Source: Cohaesibacter intestini (lineage in GTDB: Bacteria; Pseudomonadota; Alphaproteobacteria; Rhizobiales; Cohaesibacteraceae). From it: a stretch of DNA of 64,000 nucleotides. Below the pieces are notes generated by a model, which made no database searches, was not told where the DNA came from, and saw only the letters and a program-made list of their open reading frames with translations. Shown in pieces: positions 17,581-27,114 of this stretch. Each line of letters opens with the position of its first letter. Position 1 is the first letter of the stretch. Location of the stretch: positions 62,001 to 126,000 of the forward strand of contig NZ_QODK01000004.1 of assembly GCF_003324485.1 (NCBI RefSeq), read 5' to 3'. A program made the position numbers and the translations under genes.

Positions 17581-19356
17581 ATGGCCAGAGAAGACGTCGC
17601 GTCTAAACCCCGCTTGCAGCCGCTTACGCGCCTCTTGCCTTATGCCTTGCGGTACCGAAGCACGGTGCTGATGGCCATTCTGGCTTTGCTGGTCGCATCG
17701 CTTGCGACATTGTCGCTGCCTATTCTCGTGCGCGGGCTGGTGGATAAGGGATTGTCGCAGGACAATGTCTCCTCCGTCGATGGCTATACCGGCTGGCTGA
17801 TTCTTGCGGTGCTTTTGTTGGCGCTGGCCAGTGCGAGCCGCTATTACTTCGTCATCATTCTCGGCGAGCGGGTGGTCAATGACCTCAGGCGGGATGTATT
17901 TGCCAAATTGACCCATTTGTCGCCAGCCTTCTTCGACCGGGTGCGCAGCGGCGAGATCGTGTCGCGGCTGACGGCGGATGCGACCCAGATCAAGTCGGCG
18001 GTCGGAGCCAGCGCCTCGATGGCCTTGCGCAATATGCTGCTGTTTCTCGGGGCTGCGGTGATGATGGTGGTAACCAGCCCGCATATGTCGCTCATCGTGT
18101 TGGGGGCAATCCCCTTTATCGTGTTGCCGATTGTTTTTCTGGGGCGCTGGGTGCGGCAGAAGCAGCGCTTTGCACAGGACAGGTTGGCCGACAGTTCGGC
18201 CTTTGCGACCGAGGCCATTGGTGCAATGCGTATCTTGCAGGCCTTTACACAAGAAGAGCGGGCCAATGCCTTCTTTGGCGATGCCATCGAGAAAGCCTTT
18301 GGTGCAGCGCGCCTGTCTGTGCGGGCGCGGGCGGTCCTGACCGCCTTTGCGATGTTCGTGATCTTTGCCTCGGTGGTCGGGGTGCTGTGGTATGCGGCAC
18401 AGGATGTGACCGCCGGACGGATTTCTGCCGGGCTGTTGAGCCAGTTCCTGATCTATTCGATCATGGCTGCCGGTGGTCTGGGGGGCTTGAGCGAGGTGTG
18501 GGGTGAGATCTCACAGGCCTCCGGCTCGGCGGAGCGGCTGTTTGAACTGCTCGATGAGGAGGTTTCGATCCAGTCGGTCGCCATTCCGGCGGCTTTGGAT
18601 GCGAAGGACGCACTGTCTGTCAGCTTCGATCAAGTGGGCTTCCATTACCCACAGGCCGACAAGAGCCCTGTTTTGCATGATCTGTCCTTCGCCATTGGCG
18701 AAGGGGAGACGGTGGCGATTGTCGGGCCATCCGGGGCGGGCAAAACCACGATTTTCCAGCTTTTGATGCGATTCTATGATCCGGAACAGGGACAGATCAG
18801 GCTTGGCTCAGCGCCAATTGACCAGCTTTCCTTGCAGGATTTGCGCAATCATATCGCTCTTGTGCCGCAGGAACCGGTGATTTTCGCCATGTCAATTGCC
18901 GACAACATCGCCATGGGCCGCTCGGACGCCTCACCAGATCAGATTGTCGCTGCAGCCAAAGCAGCCCACGCCGATGACTTCATCGCCGCGCTGCCCGATG
19001 GCTATGAGACGCTGGTGGGGGAACGCGGGGTCACCCTGTCTGGCGGGCAGCGGCAGCGCTTGGCCATTGCCCGGGCGATCCTGAAGGATGCGCCGATCCT
19101 GCTGTTGGATGAAGCGACCAGCGCGCTTGATGCGGAAAGCGAGCGCTATGTGCAGGCGGCGCTTGATGGCATGATGGTCGACCGGACGACCATTGTCATT
19201 GCCCATCGACTGGCAACGGTCAAGAAGGCCGACCGGATCTTGGTGCTTGAGGATGGGCGTCTGGTTGAGCAGGGCGATCACGACAGTCTGATCCGCGAAG
19301 GCGGGTTGTATGCCCGTCTGGCGAAACTGCAGTTTGGATCAGGGCGGGGCGAGTAG
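17581..19356 (+). CDS. MsbA-like ABC exporter, fused permease and ATPase
   Basis: A 591-residue half-transporter with an N-terminal six-helix ABC membrane domain (residues about 20-310) and a C-terminal nucleotide-binding domain. Walker A is GPSGAGKTT (about 383), the signature is [14 protein letters not shown] (about 487), Walker B/D-loop is [14 protein letters not shown] (about 507), and the switch histidine is in VIAHRLATV. It resembles the lipid A/multidrug exporter group and should act as a homodimer in the inner membrane. The substrate is unknown. I started it at ATG 17581 after ACAGGAGCAGTC; the open frame extends back to 17467 without a better site. Confidence 0.9.
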   Translation: MAREDVASKPRLQPLTRLLPYALRYRSTVLMAILALLVASLATLSLPILVRGLVDKGLSQDNVSSVDGYTGWLILAVLLLALASASRYYFVIILGERVVNDLRRDVFAKLTHLSPAFFDRVRSGEIVSRLTADATQIKSAVGASASMALRNMLLFLGAAVMMVVTSPHMSLIVLGAIPFIVLPIVFLGRWVRQKQRFAQDRLADSSAFATEAIGAMRILQAFTQEERANAFFGDAIEKAFGAARLSVRARAVLTAFAMFVIFASVVGVLWYAAQDVTAGRISAGLLSQFLIYSIMAAGGLGGLSEVWGEISQASGSAERLFELLDEEVSIQSVAIPAALDAKDALSVSFDQVGFHYPQADKSPVLHDLSFAIGEGETVAIVGPSGAGKTTIFQLLMRFYDPEQGQIRLGSAPIDQLSLQDLRNHIALVPQEPVIFAMSIADNIAMGRSDASPDQIVAAAKAAHADDFIAALPDGYETLVGERGVTLSGGQRQRLAIARAILKDAPILLLDEATSALDAESERYVQAALDGMMVDRTTIVIAHRLATVKKADRILVLEDGRLVEQGDHDSLIREGGLYARLAKLQFGSGRGE

Positions 19357-19382
19357 TCCCGTCTGCGGCCGGTGGTGATCCG

Positions 19383-20411
19383 TTAGCGCTGGGTCAGCTT
19401 CAGCTCGATGCGGCGGTTTTTGCGCAGGGCTTCGTCATCATCCCCTTCTTCCAACGGCTGAAACTCGCCAAAACCTGCTGCGACAAGGCGGTTGGGTGGG
19501 ACGCCCTTGGTGATCAGATATTTGACCACCGAGATGGCACGGGCGGCTGACAATTCCCAGTTGGACGGGAAGCGGGCGCTGTTGATGGGGCGATTGTCGG
19601 TATGGCCATCGATGCGCAACACCCAGTCGATCTCCGGCGGGATGTCGGCGCTCAGCTCCAATATGGCCTCTGCCAAACGGTCCAGCTCCTGCTCGCCTTC
19701 GGTTTTCATCCGCTCGCCACCGGACGGGAACAGCACTTCAGACTGGAAGACAAAGCGGTCACCGACAACGCGAATGTCAGAGCGTTGGGACAGGATTTCA
19801 CGCAGACGGCCAAAGAAGTCTGAGCGATAGCGGTTCAGCTCCTGCACCCGCTGGGCCAAGGCGACATTGAGGCGCTTGCCAAGGCTGGCAATCTTGGTCT
19901 GGCTTTCCCGATCACGCTTCTCTGAGGCTTCCAGCGCGTCCTCCAGTGCGCCTATCTGGCGGCGCAGGGCCGAGATTTGCTGGTTGAGCAGTTCCACTTG
20001 GGCCAAGGCGCGCTGGGAGATGACTTTCTCGCCTTCCAGTTCCTTGGTCAGGGTGGCGATCTGGCCACCGGCCGTGTCTTTGTCACCAGCCTGATTTTCC
20101 AGTTGCAACAGCAACCGGTCACGGGAGGCCTCGGCGCTGGTCAGGCTGGCCTGCATGCTCAGCAAGGAGCTTTCAAGGTCGCGGGTGCCTGCACGCTCAA
20201 GGGCCAGCAGTTCCGTCAGTTCGGCAATCTGGCTGTTCAACCGGTTCAAGACCGTGTCCTTGCCGGAAATCTCCTGACTGAGGAAGAATTGCGCCACCAT
20301 GAAGACGGTGAGCAGGAAAATCAGCACCAGCAACAGGGTCGCCATGGCATCGACGAAGCCGGGCCAATAGTCGGCTCTTGTTTCGGTGCGGCGATTTCGG
20401 GACAGACCCAT
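19383..20411 (-). CDS. MotB/OmpA-like peptidoglycan-binding protein
   Basis: A 342-residue membrane-anchored protein. A short cytoplasmic start (TRADYWPGFVDAMATLLLVLIF) leads into one helix (about 18-42). A coiled coil of about 130 residues (50-185) and a C-terminal OmpA domain (about 205-340) follow, with the peptidoglycan-binding pattern RIDGHTDNRPI and RALRKNRRIELKL-type ending. The aspartate in GFVDAMA matches the proton-channel aspartate position of MotB/ExbD. Its upstream neighbour is a MotA/TolQ-like channel, so the pair should form a proton-driven stator-like complex reaching the cell wall. It is not a flagellar gene by context. Confidence 0.82.
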   Translation of the reverse strand: MGLSRNRRTETRADYWPGFVDAMATLLLVLIFLLTVFMVAQFFLSQEISGKDTVLNRLNSQIAELTELLALERAGTRDLESSLLSMQASLTSAEASRDRLLLQLENQAGDKDTAGGQIATLTKELEGEKVISQRALAQVELLNQQISALRRQIGALEDALEASEKRDRESQTKIASLGKRLNVALAQRVQELNRYRSDFFGRLREILSQRSDIRVVGDRFVFQSEVLFPSGGERMKTEGEQELDRLAEAILELSADIPPEIDWVLRIDGHTDNRPINSARFPSNWELSAARAISVVKYLITKGVPPNRLVAAGFGEFQPLEEGDDDEALRKNRRIELKLTQR

Positions 20412-20495
20412 GTCAGTGCCTCATTGCTTGGCTTGCATTTGCTTGTTGCTGAATGGCCCGAAGCTCTGGGCCTTTCGCCTGTATCAGGCGCGGTG

Positions 20496-21521
20496 TTATG
20501 AGCTGGGCGGGGTGGACAGGACTGTATTCAGCTTGGCCAGCAATTGTTTGATTTCTTCCTGCTGGGTGGCTTGCTGATCAGCCCATTCACGCATCAGTTC
20601 CTGCTCGGACCGCAAATGGCCGACCAGACCCTGAATGCCTTCAGCCAGATTGGCCATGGCGCTGGTGGCGTTTCGATCTGACCCTGCGCTCGCTTCGCGT
20701 CCAACCTTGTCCATCTTGGCGGACAATTGCTCGAGCACGGACACCAACTGGGCGTTATCGCCGTTATCAAGGGCGTCTGCATAGCCGTTTTCCAGATCCT
20801 CGATGCGAATGTCGGTGACCGTGGACAGCCAGTCTTCAAGATTGGTGAAGAAACGGGTCTGGGCCTGACTGGCCTGAAGATCCAGAAAGCCGAGGACGAG
20901 GGAGCCTGAAAGACCGAACAGAGAGGAGGAGAAAGCGGTGCCCATGCCCTGCAACGGGGCTTCAAGGCCAGCTTTGAGATCTTCGAAAATAACACCGACA
21001 TCGGACGAGGCAACCGAGAGAGAGCGAATGACATCGCCGACCGAGCTCACGGTTTGCAGCAGACCCCAGAAGGTGCCGAGCAGGCCGAGAAACACCAGAA
21101 GGCCGGTCAGATAGCGCGAAATGTCGCGGGCTTCATCCAGACGCATGCCAACGGAATCAAGGATGGATCGCATGGTCGAGGTGTTGATTGCCATTCGGCC
21201 AATGCGGTCGCCCAACAGGGTGGCCATCGGGGCCAGCAGGATTGGTGGGCGGGAGACCTCGAGCCCCGGATCGCCGAGGCGGAAATTATTCACCCATTTC
21301 ACTTCGCGGAACAGGCGGACCACTTGTCGCAATGCTAGGAAAATCCCCACCGCCAACACCACAAAGATCATTGCGTTGAGAAGCGGGTTGCTCCAGAAGG
21401 CGTCCAGAATCTGCCGATAGAGAATCAGGGGTACAAAGGCGGCTGCGCCGATGAAGATGAGCATGCGCCACAAATAACGCTGTGGACTTGCGAGCTTGTA
21501 AGGATCCATTTCGCTGGTCAT
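20496..21521 (-). CDS. MotA/TolQ/ExbB-like proton channel protein
   Basis: About 341 residues with two N-terminal membrane helices (about 22-40 and 48-64), a cytoplasmic stretch, and a pair of helices carrying the MotA/TolQ signature LLGTFWGLLQTVSSV and FSSSLFGLSGSLVLGF. A charged helical tail ends the protein. It lies 84 bp upstream of the OmpA-like gene on the same strand. The start is uncertain: ATG at 21521 (MTSEMDPYKL) gives a sensible N-terminus, while a longer frame to 21677 has no visible ribosome site. The pair resembles conserved rhizobial envelope stators; function is unproven. Confidence 0.78.
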   Translation of the reverse strand: MTSEMDPYKLASPQRYLWRMLIFIGAAAFVPLILYRQILDAFWSNPLLNAMIFVVLAVGIFLALRQVVRLFREVKWVNNFRLGDPGLEVSRPPILLAPMATLLGDRIGRMAINTSTMRSILDSVGMRLDEARDISRYLTGLLVFLGLLGTFWGLLQTVSSVGDVIRSLSVASSDVGVIFEDLKAGLEAPLQGMGTAFSSSLFGLSGSLVLGFLDLQASQAQTRFFTNLEDWLSTVTDIRIEDLENGYADALDNGDNAQLVSVLEQLSAKMDKVGREASAGSDRNATSAMANLAEGIQGLVGHLRSEQELMREWADQQATQQEEIKQLLAKLNTVLSTPPSS

Positions 21522-21886
21522 CATCCGTCTGTTCTGGTTGCACAAAGAATGGCCCGCAACGTCATGATGGGTCGACCAACTCGGACGGTTCAACTCTTCC
21601 CCAGAAACAGGCGCTCCCTGGAAATAGTCACGCTCCGCCATGCCGCTTGGCGCGAAACCCACTCTTCGCGAAACCACTTACCGCGAAACCATGTCGGAAT
21701 GGTGATGAAGACCCGTTTCCTTCATGGTCCTTACGGACATTGCCCAATTTCACCGCCAAGGGGAAGGGTTTTTATGATTTATTTACCATGCGGGCGTGCA
21801 AAAGAAAGGGCGCGATGCATTTCGTTGCACCGCGCCCGGATCATCAGGTCAGTATGTTCGCAGCAGGTCCATAACCGGCTTTGCGG
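21522..21886. other. Intergenic region between stator pair and suhB
   Basis: It contains the upstream region of the MotA-like gene and, next to suhB, a strong terminator hairpin (listed separately). No gene is seen in it. Confidence 0.4.
21799..21838 (-). terminator. Rho-independent terminator of suhB
   Basis: The stem GGGCGCG-TGCA / TGCA-CGCGCCC has one mismatch. On the minus strand it is followed by TTTCTTTT. Confidence 0.8.
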
Positions 21887-22690
21887 TCAGGCCTGGTCTT
21901 GACGGGGCTTGTCGAGCAGCTTTTTCAGGCGTTGACGGATCAATTCGTTGCCAGCCACCACCGAGCCATTTTCCAGCATGGCATCGCCGCCGTGAATGTC
22001 GGTGACAAAGCCACCTGCCTCACGGATCAGCAGGATGCCTGCGGCAATGTCCCAGGCGTTGAGATATTCTTCGAAATGGCCATCAAGGCGCCCAGCAGCC
22101 ACATAGGCCAGCTGAAGGGCTGCAGACCCCATGCTGCGGACCCCTGACACTTCACCCATCACGGTTTCCATCTTGCCCAGATAGGCTCTGTGCTTGCCAC
22201 GACCCAGATGTGGGATCCCGGTGCCAATGACGCAATCATGAATGTCATCGCGGGCCGCAACGCGCATGCGGCGGTCATTGTAGAAGGCGCCACGGCCGCG
22301 TTCGGCGGTGAACAGGTCATCGGTGGCCGGATTGTAGATAACGGCCGCAACGATGCGCCCTTCATGTTCCAGCGCAATGGAAATGGCGAAGAATGGAATG
22401 CTGTGCAGGAAGTTGGTGGTGCCATCGAGCGGATCGATGATCCAGCGGTGGCTCTTGTCAACGCCCTCGATGGTGCCGCCTTCTTCCATGAGGAAACCGA
22501 AATTCGGGCGCGCTTTCTGCAGTTCCATGCGAATGGTCTTCTCTGCCTGCATATCTGCGTTGGATACGAAATCACCCGGTCCTTTGCGGGAGACCTGCAG
22601 ATTTTCCAGTTCGCCAAAGTCGCGGGCGAGGCGGCGGCCTGCCTTGAGGGCGGCCTGGGTCATGACATTGAGAAGGGCTGAGCGGGCCAT
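21887..22690 (-). CDS. suhB: Inositol monophosphatase family protein
   Basis: A 267-residue Mg2+-dependent phosphatase. Metal-site motifs are present: MEEGGTIEG (about 70), WIIDPLDGTTNFLH (about 84-97) and LNAWDIAAGILLIREAGG (about 215). SuhB dephosphorylates inositol-1-phosphate and, in enterobacteria, also binds the Nus transcription complex. I used the ATG at 22690 (MARSALLNVM), the start usual in this group; nine more residues are possible from 22717. Its neighbour upstream on the same strand is efp. Whether it acts on inositol phosphates or other sugars cannot be told. Confidence 0.9.
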   Translation of the reverse strand: MARSALLNVMTQAALKAGRRLARDFGELENLQVSRKGPGDFVSNADMQAEKTIRMELQKARPNFGFLMEEGGTIEGVDKSHRWIIDPLDGTTNFLHSIPFFAISIALEHEGRIVAAVIYNPATDDLFTAERGRGAFYNDRRMRVAARDDIHDCVIGTGIPHLGRGKHRAYLGKMETVMGEVSGVRSMGSAALQLAYVAAGRLDGHFEEYLNAWDIAAGILLIREAGGFVTDIHGGDAMLENGSVVAGNELIRQRLKKLLDKPRQDQA

Positions 22691-22859
22691 GGGTCGTGTG
22701 TCCTGGGTGACTGGCATCCCGATATGGACCTTGCCTCGGTCTGATCGGGTGCGGATAAAATGAAAGGACGTGCAGGTGATCTTTCGAACGCCAACACGTC
22801 GCTAAAGGCTGTCAGGCCACCAGACAGGATGCCAGTGGCCAGAAAAGATCTGCGGCTGA

Positions 22860-23423
22860 TCAGTCGGCGCGCTTGATATAGGTGATTTCGTTGGTGTCGA
22901 CCACAATCTTCTCGCCAATGGAGATGAAGGGAGGCACCATGCAGCGCACGCCATTGTCCATCATCGCAGGCTTGTAGGAAGAGGACTGGGTCTGGCCCTT
23001 GATATGCGGCTCGGTCTCGGTGACTTCGAGAACCACCTGATCGGGCAACTGAATGCCAATCGGGCGCTCTTCGTGCAACTCGACAACCACTGCCATGCCG
23101 TCCTGAAGGAATGCGGAGCGCTCGCCGACGAAATCCTTGTTCAGTTCAAGCTGCTCGTAGCTTTCGGTATCCATGAAGACCAGATTGTCGCCTTCTTCAT
23201 AGAGGAACGTGAAGTCTTTCTGCTCAAGACGCACGCGCTCGATTGTTTCGGTGGCGCGGAAGCGTTCGTTGAGTTTGCGGCCATCAATCAGGTTTTTCAG
23301 TTCAACCTGCGCGAAGGCACCGCCTTTGCCGGGTTTCACGGCATTGATTTTAACTGCAACCCAGATCGTGCCCTGATGCTCGATCACATTGCCAGGACGG
23401 ATTTCGTTACCATTGATCTTCAT
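22860..23423 (-). CDS. efp: Translation elongation factor P
   Basis: A 187-residue three-domain EF-P, which rescues ribosomes stalled on polyproline. The tip loop VKPGKGGAF carries a lysine at about residue 33, the residue that is beta-lysylated by EpmA in the lysine-type group. The C-terminal signature [14 protein letters not shown]-like ending ([14 protein letters not shown]) is intact. Polyproline-rich products in the same window, such as TolA, are likely clients, but that is inference. Full length with no anomaly. Confidence 0.95.
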   Translation of the reverse strand: MKINGNEIRPGNVIEHQGTIWVAVKINAVKPGKGGAFAQVELKNLIDGRKLNERFRATETIERVRLEQKDFTFLYEEGDNLVFMDTESYEQLELNKDFVGERSAFLQDGMAVVVELHEERPIGIQLPDQVVLEVTETEPHIKGQTQSSSYKPAMMDNGVRCMVPPFISIGEKIVVDTNEITYIKRAD

Positions 23424-23671
23424 AACTAGCCATCTTGCTGACAGGATGCGGGCACAAATGGTTGCTGCGATCCTGTGTCATTTGAAAGGATGATAGGCGC
23501 CCGGCCAAGACGGAAAGATCTCAGCACGCGGACAGGTGCCTTCTAGGACCATATTCACGGGCGATTTGCAAGGCTTTTGGCAGATTTTTTGGCGTGAAAC
23601 TGCCAGATTTCGGCTTTCTGACGTCTCGTCCATGGACTGGTCTTGCTTGCGAAAGGCTCTGGTAACCAGTC

Positions 23672-24775
23672 TCAGGGCTGCCGTTTGCCTGTCTGGGGTG
23701 TTGTCTGGGGTGCGGTCTGGGGCGCTGTCTTAGGGACTGACTGGGGTGACCAGAGGCCACTTTGCTGAATGGATTTCAGGGCCTGTTGCTTGTCGGCATT
23801 GGGCAGCTTCTGGAAGAAGTTTTCCAGCCAGTCATCATTCAGCCCGGCTCGTTTGGAAAGCAGATAATAGCGAGCGGCCTTGATCGGTTCCGGCGGGTTG
23901 TCAAAACCATGCGCGAGAATCCGCGCAAGTCGGTTCTGGGCGATGACATGGCCGGCGTTGGCCGCCTGTTCGATCCAAGCCTGGCCTGCACCATAATCCT
24001 TCTTCACGCCGCGGCCCTTGAACAGCATCAGTCCATATTCAAGTTGGGCATCGGTGAAACCATTTTGTGCCGCCTTGTGCATCCAATAGCTGGCCTGTTC
24101 CAGATTGGGGGTGGGAAACAGGTTTGATTGATAAAGGGTCGCCAGCGCATATTGGGAGTCGGCCAGTCCCTGCTTGGCGGATTTGGTGAAAAGATCGAGG
24201 GCACGGGTCACATCGCGCCGCACTTGTTGGCCTTGCAAGGCCATATAGGCGAGGTTGAACTGGGCATTTTTTTGGCCGTTTTCTGCCGCCTTGGTGAAAA
24301 GTTCGACGGCCTTGTCGATATTTTTCTCGACGCCACGCCCGCGGGCATGGAGCAAGCCGAGAGAGAATTGTGCCTCCGGGTCGCCCTTGTCTGCGGCCAG
24401 TTGAAACCAGTTGGCCGCTTCCTTGACATCCTGCGGGACGCCTTGCCCATTGAGATACAGCTCGCCGAGCAGGGTCATCGCTGAACGCTCGCCTCCGGCG
24501 GCCAGTTTGGTGGCCAGATCGAAGGCTGACAGGTAATAGCCCCGTTGATAGGCAGAAAAGGCAAGGCCGGGGGAAAGCTTCAGTTGCGGCAGGTTGAACG
24601 GATTGTCGCTGTTGGTCGGGGCAACAACGCGGCTGCCTGCGAAGGTTCCTGCATCAGCTTCCTCAACGCCTGTGGTTGCATTGCCGATTGACTTTTCCGG
24701 TGTCTGGGCGCTCGCACTGCTGACGCAGAGGGCGACAGCCAGCAAACGAACGGGGATCTTGAAAGCGTTGTGCAT
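23672..24775 (-). CDS. Secreted SEL1-repeat protein
   Basis: A 367-residue exported protein. The start MHNAFKIPVRLLAVALCVSS with the cleavage site SASA gives a signal peptide. About seven SEL1-type repeats follow (roughly residues 75-320), each with the A..LG.LY..G.GV..D pattern, for example AMTLLGELYLNGQGVPQDVK. The tail is a short degenerate repeat of A/P-Q-T (PKTAPQTAPQTTPQT). SEL1 repeats bind proteins in the periplasm, as in ExoR of rhizobia, which shares this general design. The frame is open to 24859, but the extra residues would precede the signal peptide. Confidence 0.8.
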   Translation of the reverse strand: MHNAFKIPVRLLAVALCVSSASAQTPEKSIGNATTGVEEADAGTFAGSRVVAPTNSDNPFNLPQLKLSPGLAFSAYQRGYYLSAFDLATKLAAGGERSAMTLLGELYLNGQGVPQDVKEAANWFQLAADKGDPEAQFSLGLLHARGRGVEKNIDKAVELFTKAAENGQKNAQFNLAYMALQGQQVRRDVTRALDLFTKSAKQGLADSQYALATLYQSNLFPTPNLEQASYWMHKAAQNGFTDAQLEYGLMLFKGRGVKKDYGAGQAWIEQAANAGHVIAQNRLARILAHGFDNPPEPIKAARYYLLSKRAGLNDDWLENFFQKLPNADKQQALKSIQQSGLWSPQSVPKTAPQTAPQTTPQTGKRQP

Positions 24776-24936
24776 CCGGATGTAGGCATTTGCACGGTCG
24801 AGTGTCACGGTCACACGAATCCTCAATGGTTCAGGCTGTCTGAAATGTGGGAAAGCCATTCTTCACAGAAGTTAGGCCATTCTGTGATGGGTGGGCCGGC
24901 ATCAAATGCCGGTCCCGTTGCGCCCCATGCCAATGG

Positions 24937-25575
24937 TCAGTCCTCTTGTGGGGTGTGGGCCGCAATGATGGCGTTGGCTTTCTGAACCGCGACCTGTGGG
25001 CCGGCTTCATGGTCCCAGATGGCTTCGCGCAGGGCTACAAACTCGATGCCACGTTCTGCCACCTTGGCGCATTCCTGCAAGTCGGCCGCGCCAATGAGTA
25101 CCGCAGGCACTTCGAACAGGCTGGACCACCAGTCGGCCATTTCCAGCGCCTTGTCGTGAATCTCCTCGGTTGCCGGGGCTTCCAAGCGTCCAAACATGAT
25201 GTAATCGATGCCGGTTTCGGCAATTTCCATGGCTGCATGGCGTTTGTTGCTGCCTTGGGCACCGAGCATGAAGCGGCTGGAAAAATCCTCGACGGCCGCT
25301 TTGATCTCGGCCAGTTCGCCATCGATATGCAGACCGTCGCATTTGGCCCGTCCAGCAACGCGGGAATCGCCGCGCAGCATCACCGCGATGTCATGCTTCT
25401 GGGCAATCGGTACGACCGTCTGGGCAATCTGCTGCAGCTCGCTGTCATGCTGGGCATCGCAGTCGATCAACAGCGCAGCAATATCACCACCGGCAATGGC
25501 GGCTTCGAGCTGGGCCGGGAAGGTCTCCAGATCGACATGTCTGGGTGTGACGAGATAAATCTGAGAGGCTTCCAT
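24937..25575 (-). CDS. ThiE-like (thiamine phosphate synthase fold) protein, motifs degenerate
   Basis: A 212-residue TIM-barrel protein that aligns in order with thiamine phosphate synthase: an opening IYLVTPR, a middle CDGLHIDGE and FMLGAQGSNKRHAAMEIAETG, then DYIMFGRLEAPATEE and VPAVLIGAAD. The residues that bind the pyrophosphate and pyrimidine in ThiE (QxRxK, NDR, GxTxTK) are not preserved, so catalysis is doubtful. It sits 154 bp downstream of pgk on the same strand, with a terminator between. Start ATG 25575 was chosen over an open frame to 25668. It may be a paralogue with another role. Confidence 0.65.
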   Translation of the reverse strand: MEASQIYLVTPRHVDLETFPAQLEAAIAGGDIAALLIDCDAQHDSELQQIAQTVVPIAQKHDIAVMLRGDSRVAGRAKCDGLHIDGELAEIKAAVEDFSSRFMLGAQGSNKRHAAMEIAETGIDYIMFGRLEAPATEEIHDKALEMADWWSSLFEVPAVLIGAADLQECAKVAERGIEFVALREAIWDHEAGPQVAVQKANAIIAAHTPQED

Positions 25576-25667
25576 GATGCGACCTGCTGTTTTGGGGTGG
25601 TTGGATGCGCGGGTTTGACTGATATCTCGCAAAAGGCCAGCGCATGCAAGGCTTGGCGTCCCGATCA

Positions 25668-25703
25668 AAACGAAAAATGCGCCAACGGGCGTGTCGGCGC
25701 ATC
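25668..25703 (-). terminator. Rho-independent terminator of pgk
   Basis: On the minus strand ATGCGCC / GGCGCAT is followed by TTTTTCGTTTT, between pgk and the ThiE-like gene. Confidence 0.85.
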
Positions 25704-25729
25704 GGTTATCCTATGATTTCGTGCCTGTC

Positions 25730-26929
25730 TCAGGCTTTGAGCACTTCTACGCCCGGCAGTTCCTTGCCTTCCATCCATTCAAGGAAAGCACCGCCTGCGG
25801 TGGAGATGTAGGAGAAATCTTCGTAGACACCCGCATGGTTGAGGGCTGCAACCGTGTCACCACCGCCAGCAACCGAGGTCAGTTTGCCTGCCTTGGTTTC
25901 TTCCGCAGCGGCCTTGGCAGCCGCAACGGTTGCGGTGTCAAACGGGGCAATTTCGAAAGCGCCGAGCGGGCCATTCCAGACAACGGTGTTGGCTTTCTTG
26001 ATCCATGCAACAACGGCTTCGACGGATTTGGGACCCACATCGAGCATCATGCCATCAGCGGGCACGCTGTCGACATCGAGCACGTCGTGTGGGGCGTTGG
26101 CTGCAAATTCCTTGGCGACCAGAGCATCGGTCGGCAGGACGATTTCACAGCCGATTTCGTCGGCTTTTGCCATGATGCGCTTGGCGGTTTCAGCCAGATC
26201 ATGTTCGCACAGGGACTTGCCGACATCCTTGCCTTGCGCGGCAAGGAAGGTGTTGGCCATGCCGCCACCAATAACGAGCCCGTCAACCTTGGTGATCAGA
26301 TTTTCCAAAAGGTCGATTTTGGTGGAGACTTTGGCACCACCGACAACGGCCAGAACCGGACGGTTCGGGTTGCCAAGGGCGGCGTCGAGGGCTTCGAGTT
26401 CCTGCTGCATGGTGCGGCCGGCAACTGCTGGCATATGGTGGCAGAGACCTTCGGTGGAAACGTGGGCGCGGTGGGATACCGAGAAGGCATCGGCGACCAG
26501 CAGGTCGCCATTGGCGCCCAGAGCAGCGGCAAACTCGGGATCATTCTTCTCTTCACCCTTATAGTAGCGGGTATTTTCAAGAACGAGGATGTCGCCATTG
26601 TCCATATTGTCGATGGCTGCCTTGGCCACATCACCGATGCAGTCTTCAGCAAAGGCCACTTCGCGTTCCATGGCGCGTGCCACGGCAGGGACCACTTGCT
26701 TGAGGGACATTTCAGGCACTTTCTCGCCCTTTGGACGGCCGAAATGCGCAAGGATAATGACCTTGCCGCCTTTCTCAGAGATTTCCGTCAGGGTTGGAAC
26801 AATGCGGTCGATGCGGGTGGTGTCGGTGACTTTACCGTCTTTCATCGGCACATTGAGGTCAACACGCACCAGGACGCGTTTGCCGTGCAGTTCCACATCA
26901 TCGAGGGTTTTGAATTTCGTTGCTGCCAT
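25730..26929 (-). CDS. pgk: Phosphoglycerate kinase
   Basis: A 399-residue glycolytic enzyme passing the phosphate of 1,3-bisphosphoglycerate to ADP. The family signature [18 protein letters not shown] is at residues 13-30. The mid-protein [11 protein letters not shown], the hinge NGPLGAFE and the nucleotide end [12 protein letters not shown] are all present. It is the third gene of a tkt-gap-pgk run on the minus strand; a terminator-like structure sits between gap and pgk, so it may also have its own promoter. Confidence 0.96.
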   Translation of the reverse strand: MAATKFKTLDDVELHGKRVLVRVDLNVPMKDGKVTDTTRIDRIVPTLTEISEKGGKVIILAHFGRPKGEKVPEMSLKQVVPAVARAMEREVAFAEDCIGDVAKAAIDNMDNGDILVLENTRYYKGEEKNDPEFAAALGANGDLLVADAFSVSHRAHVSTEGLCHHMPAVAGRTMQQELEALDAALGNPNRPVLAVVGGAKVSTKIDLLENLITKVDGLVIGGGMANTFLAAQGKDVGKSLCEHDLAETAKRIMAKADEIGCEIVLPTDALVAKEFAANAPHDVLDVDSVPADGMMLDVGPKSVEAVVAWIKKANTVVWNGPLGAFEIAPFDTATVAAAKAAAEETKAGKLTSVAGGGDTVAALNHAGVYEDFSYISTAGGAFLEWMEGKELPGVEVLKA

Positions 26930-27003
26930 GGGTCAATCCTGCTTCTTGTCGGCTCGCTGTTTCAGCGCGCGCCTTGCTCCGATTGGGGAGCCTGTCGTCA
27001 AAT

Positions 27004-27060
27004 GAAAAAGGCGCTGTCCGGACCTAAAACCGTGGCCGGTTTCGTCTCAAACAGCGCCTT
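27004..27060 (-). terminator. Two-hairpin terminator between gap and pgk
   Basis: The outer arms AAGGCGCTGT / ACAGCGCCTT are followed on the minus strand by TTTTCATTT, and an inner hairpin AAACCG/CGGTTT sits in the loop. This is downstream of gap; read-through to pgk is possible. Confidence 0.65.
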
Positions 27061-27114
27061 GATGTCTGGTCAGGCCCCGCCTGACTTGATCAGCCGGGGC
27101 TTGTCTCACCGTGA

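Noticed and set aside
19383-21521. Possible Zorya-type defence operon (ZorA/ZorB-like pair)
   Set aside because: A MotA-like and an OmpA-like gene are present, but neighbours are an ABC exporter and suhB; no ZorC, ZorD or ZorE-like gene follows. Better read as an envelope stator pair.
23690-23740. Tandem repeats as a CRISPR or minisatellite
   Set aside because: The short imperfect 12-bp units lie within the 3' end of the SEL1 gene and encode an A/P-Q-T tail; no CRISPR-like spacing. No CRISPR array was seen in the window.
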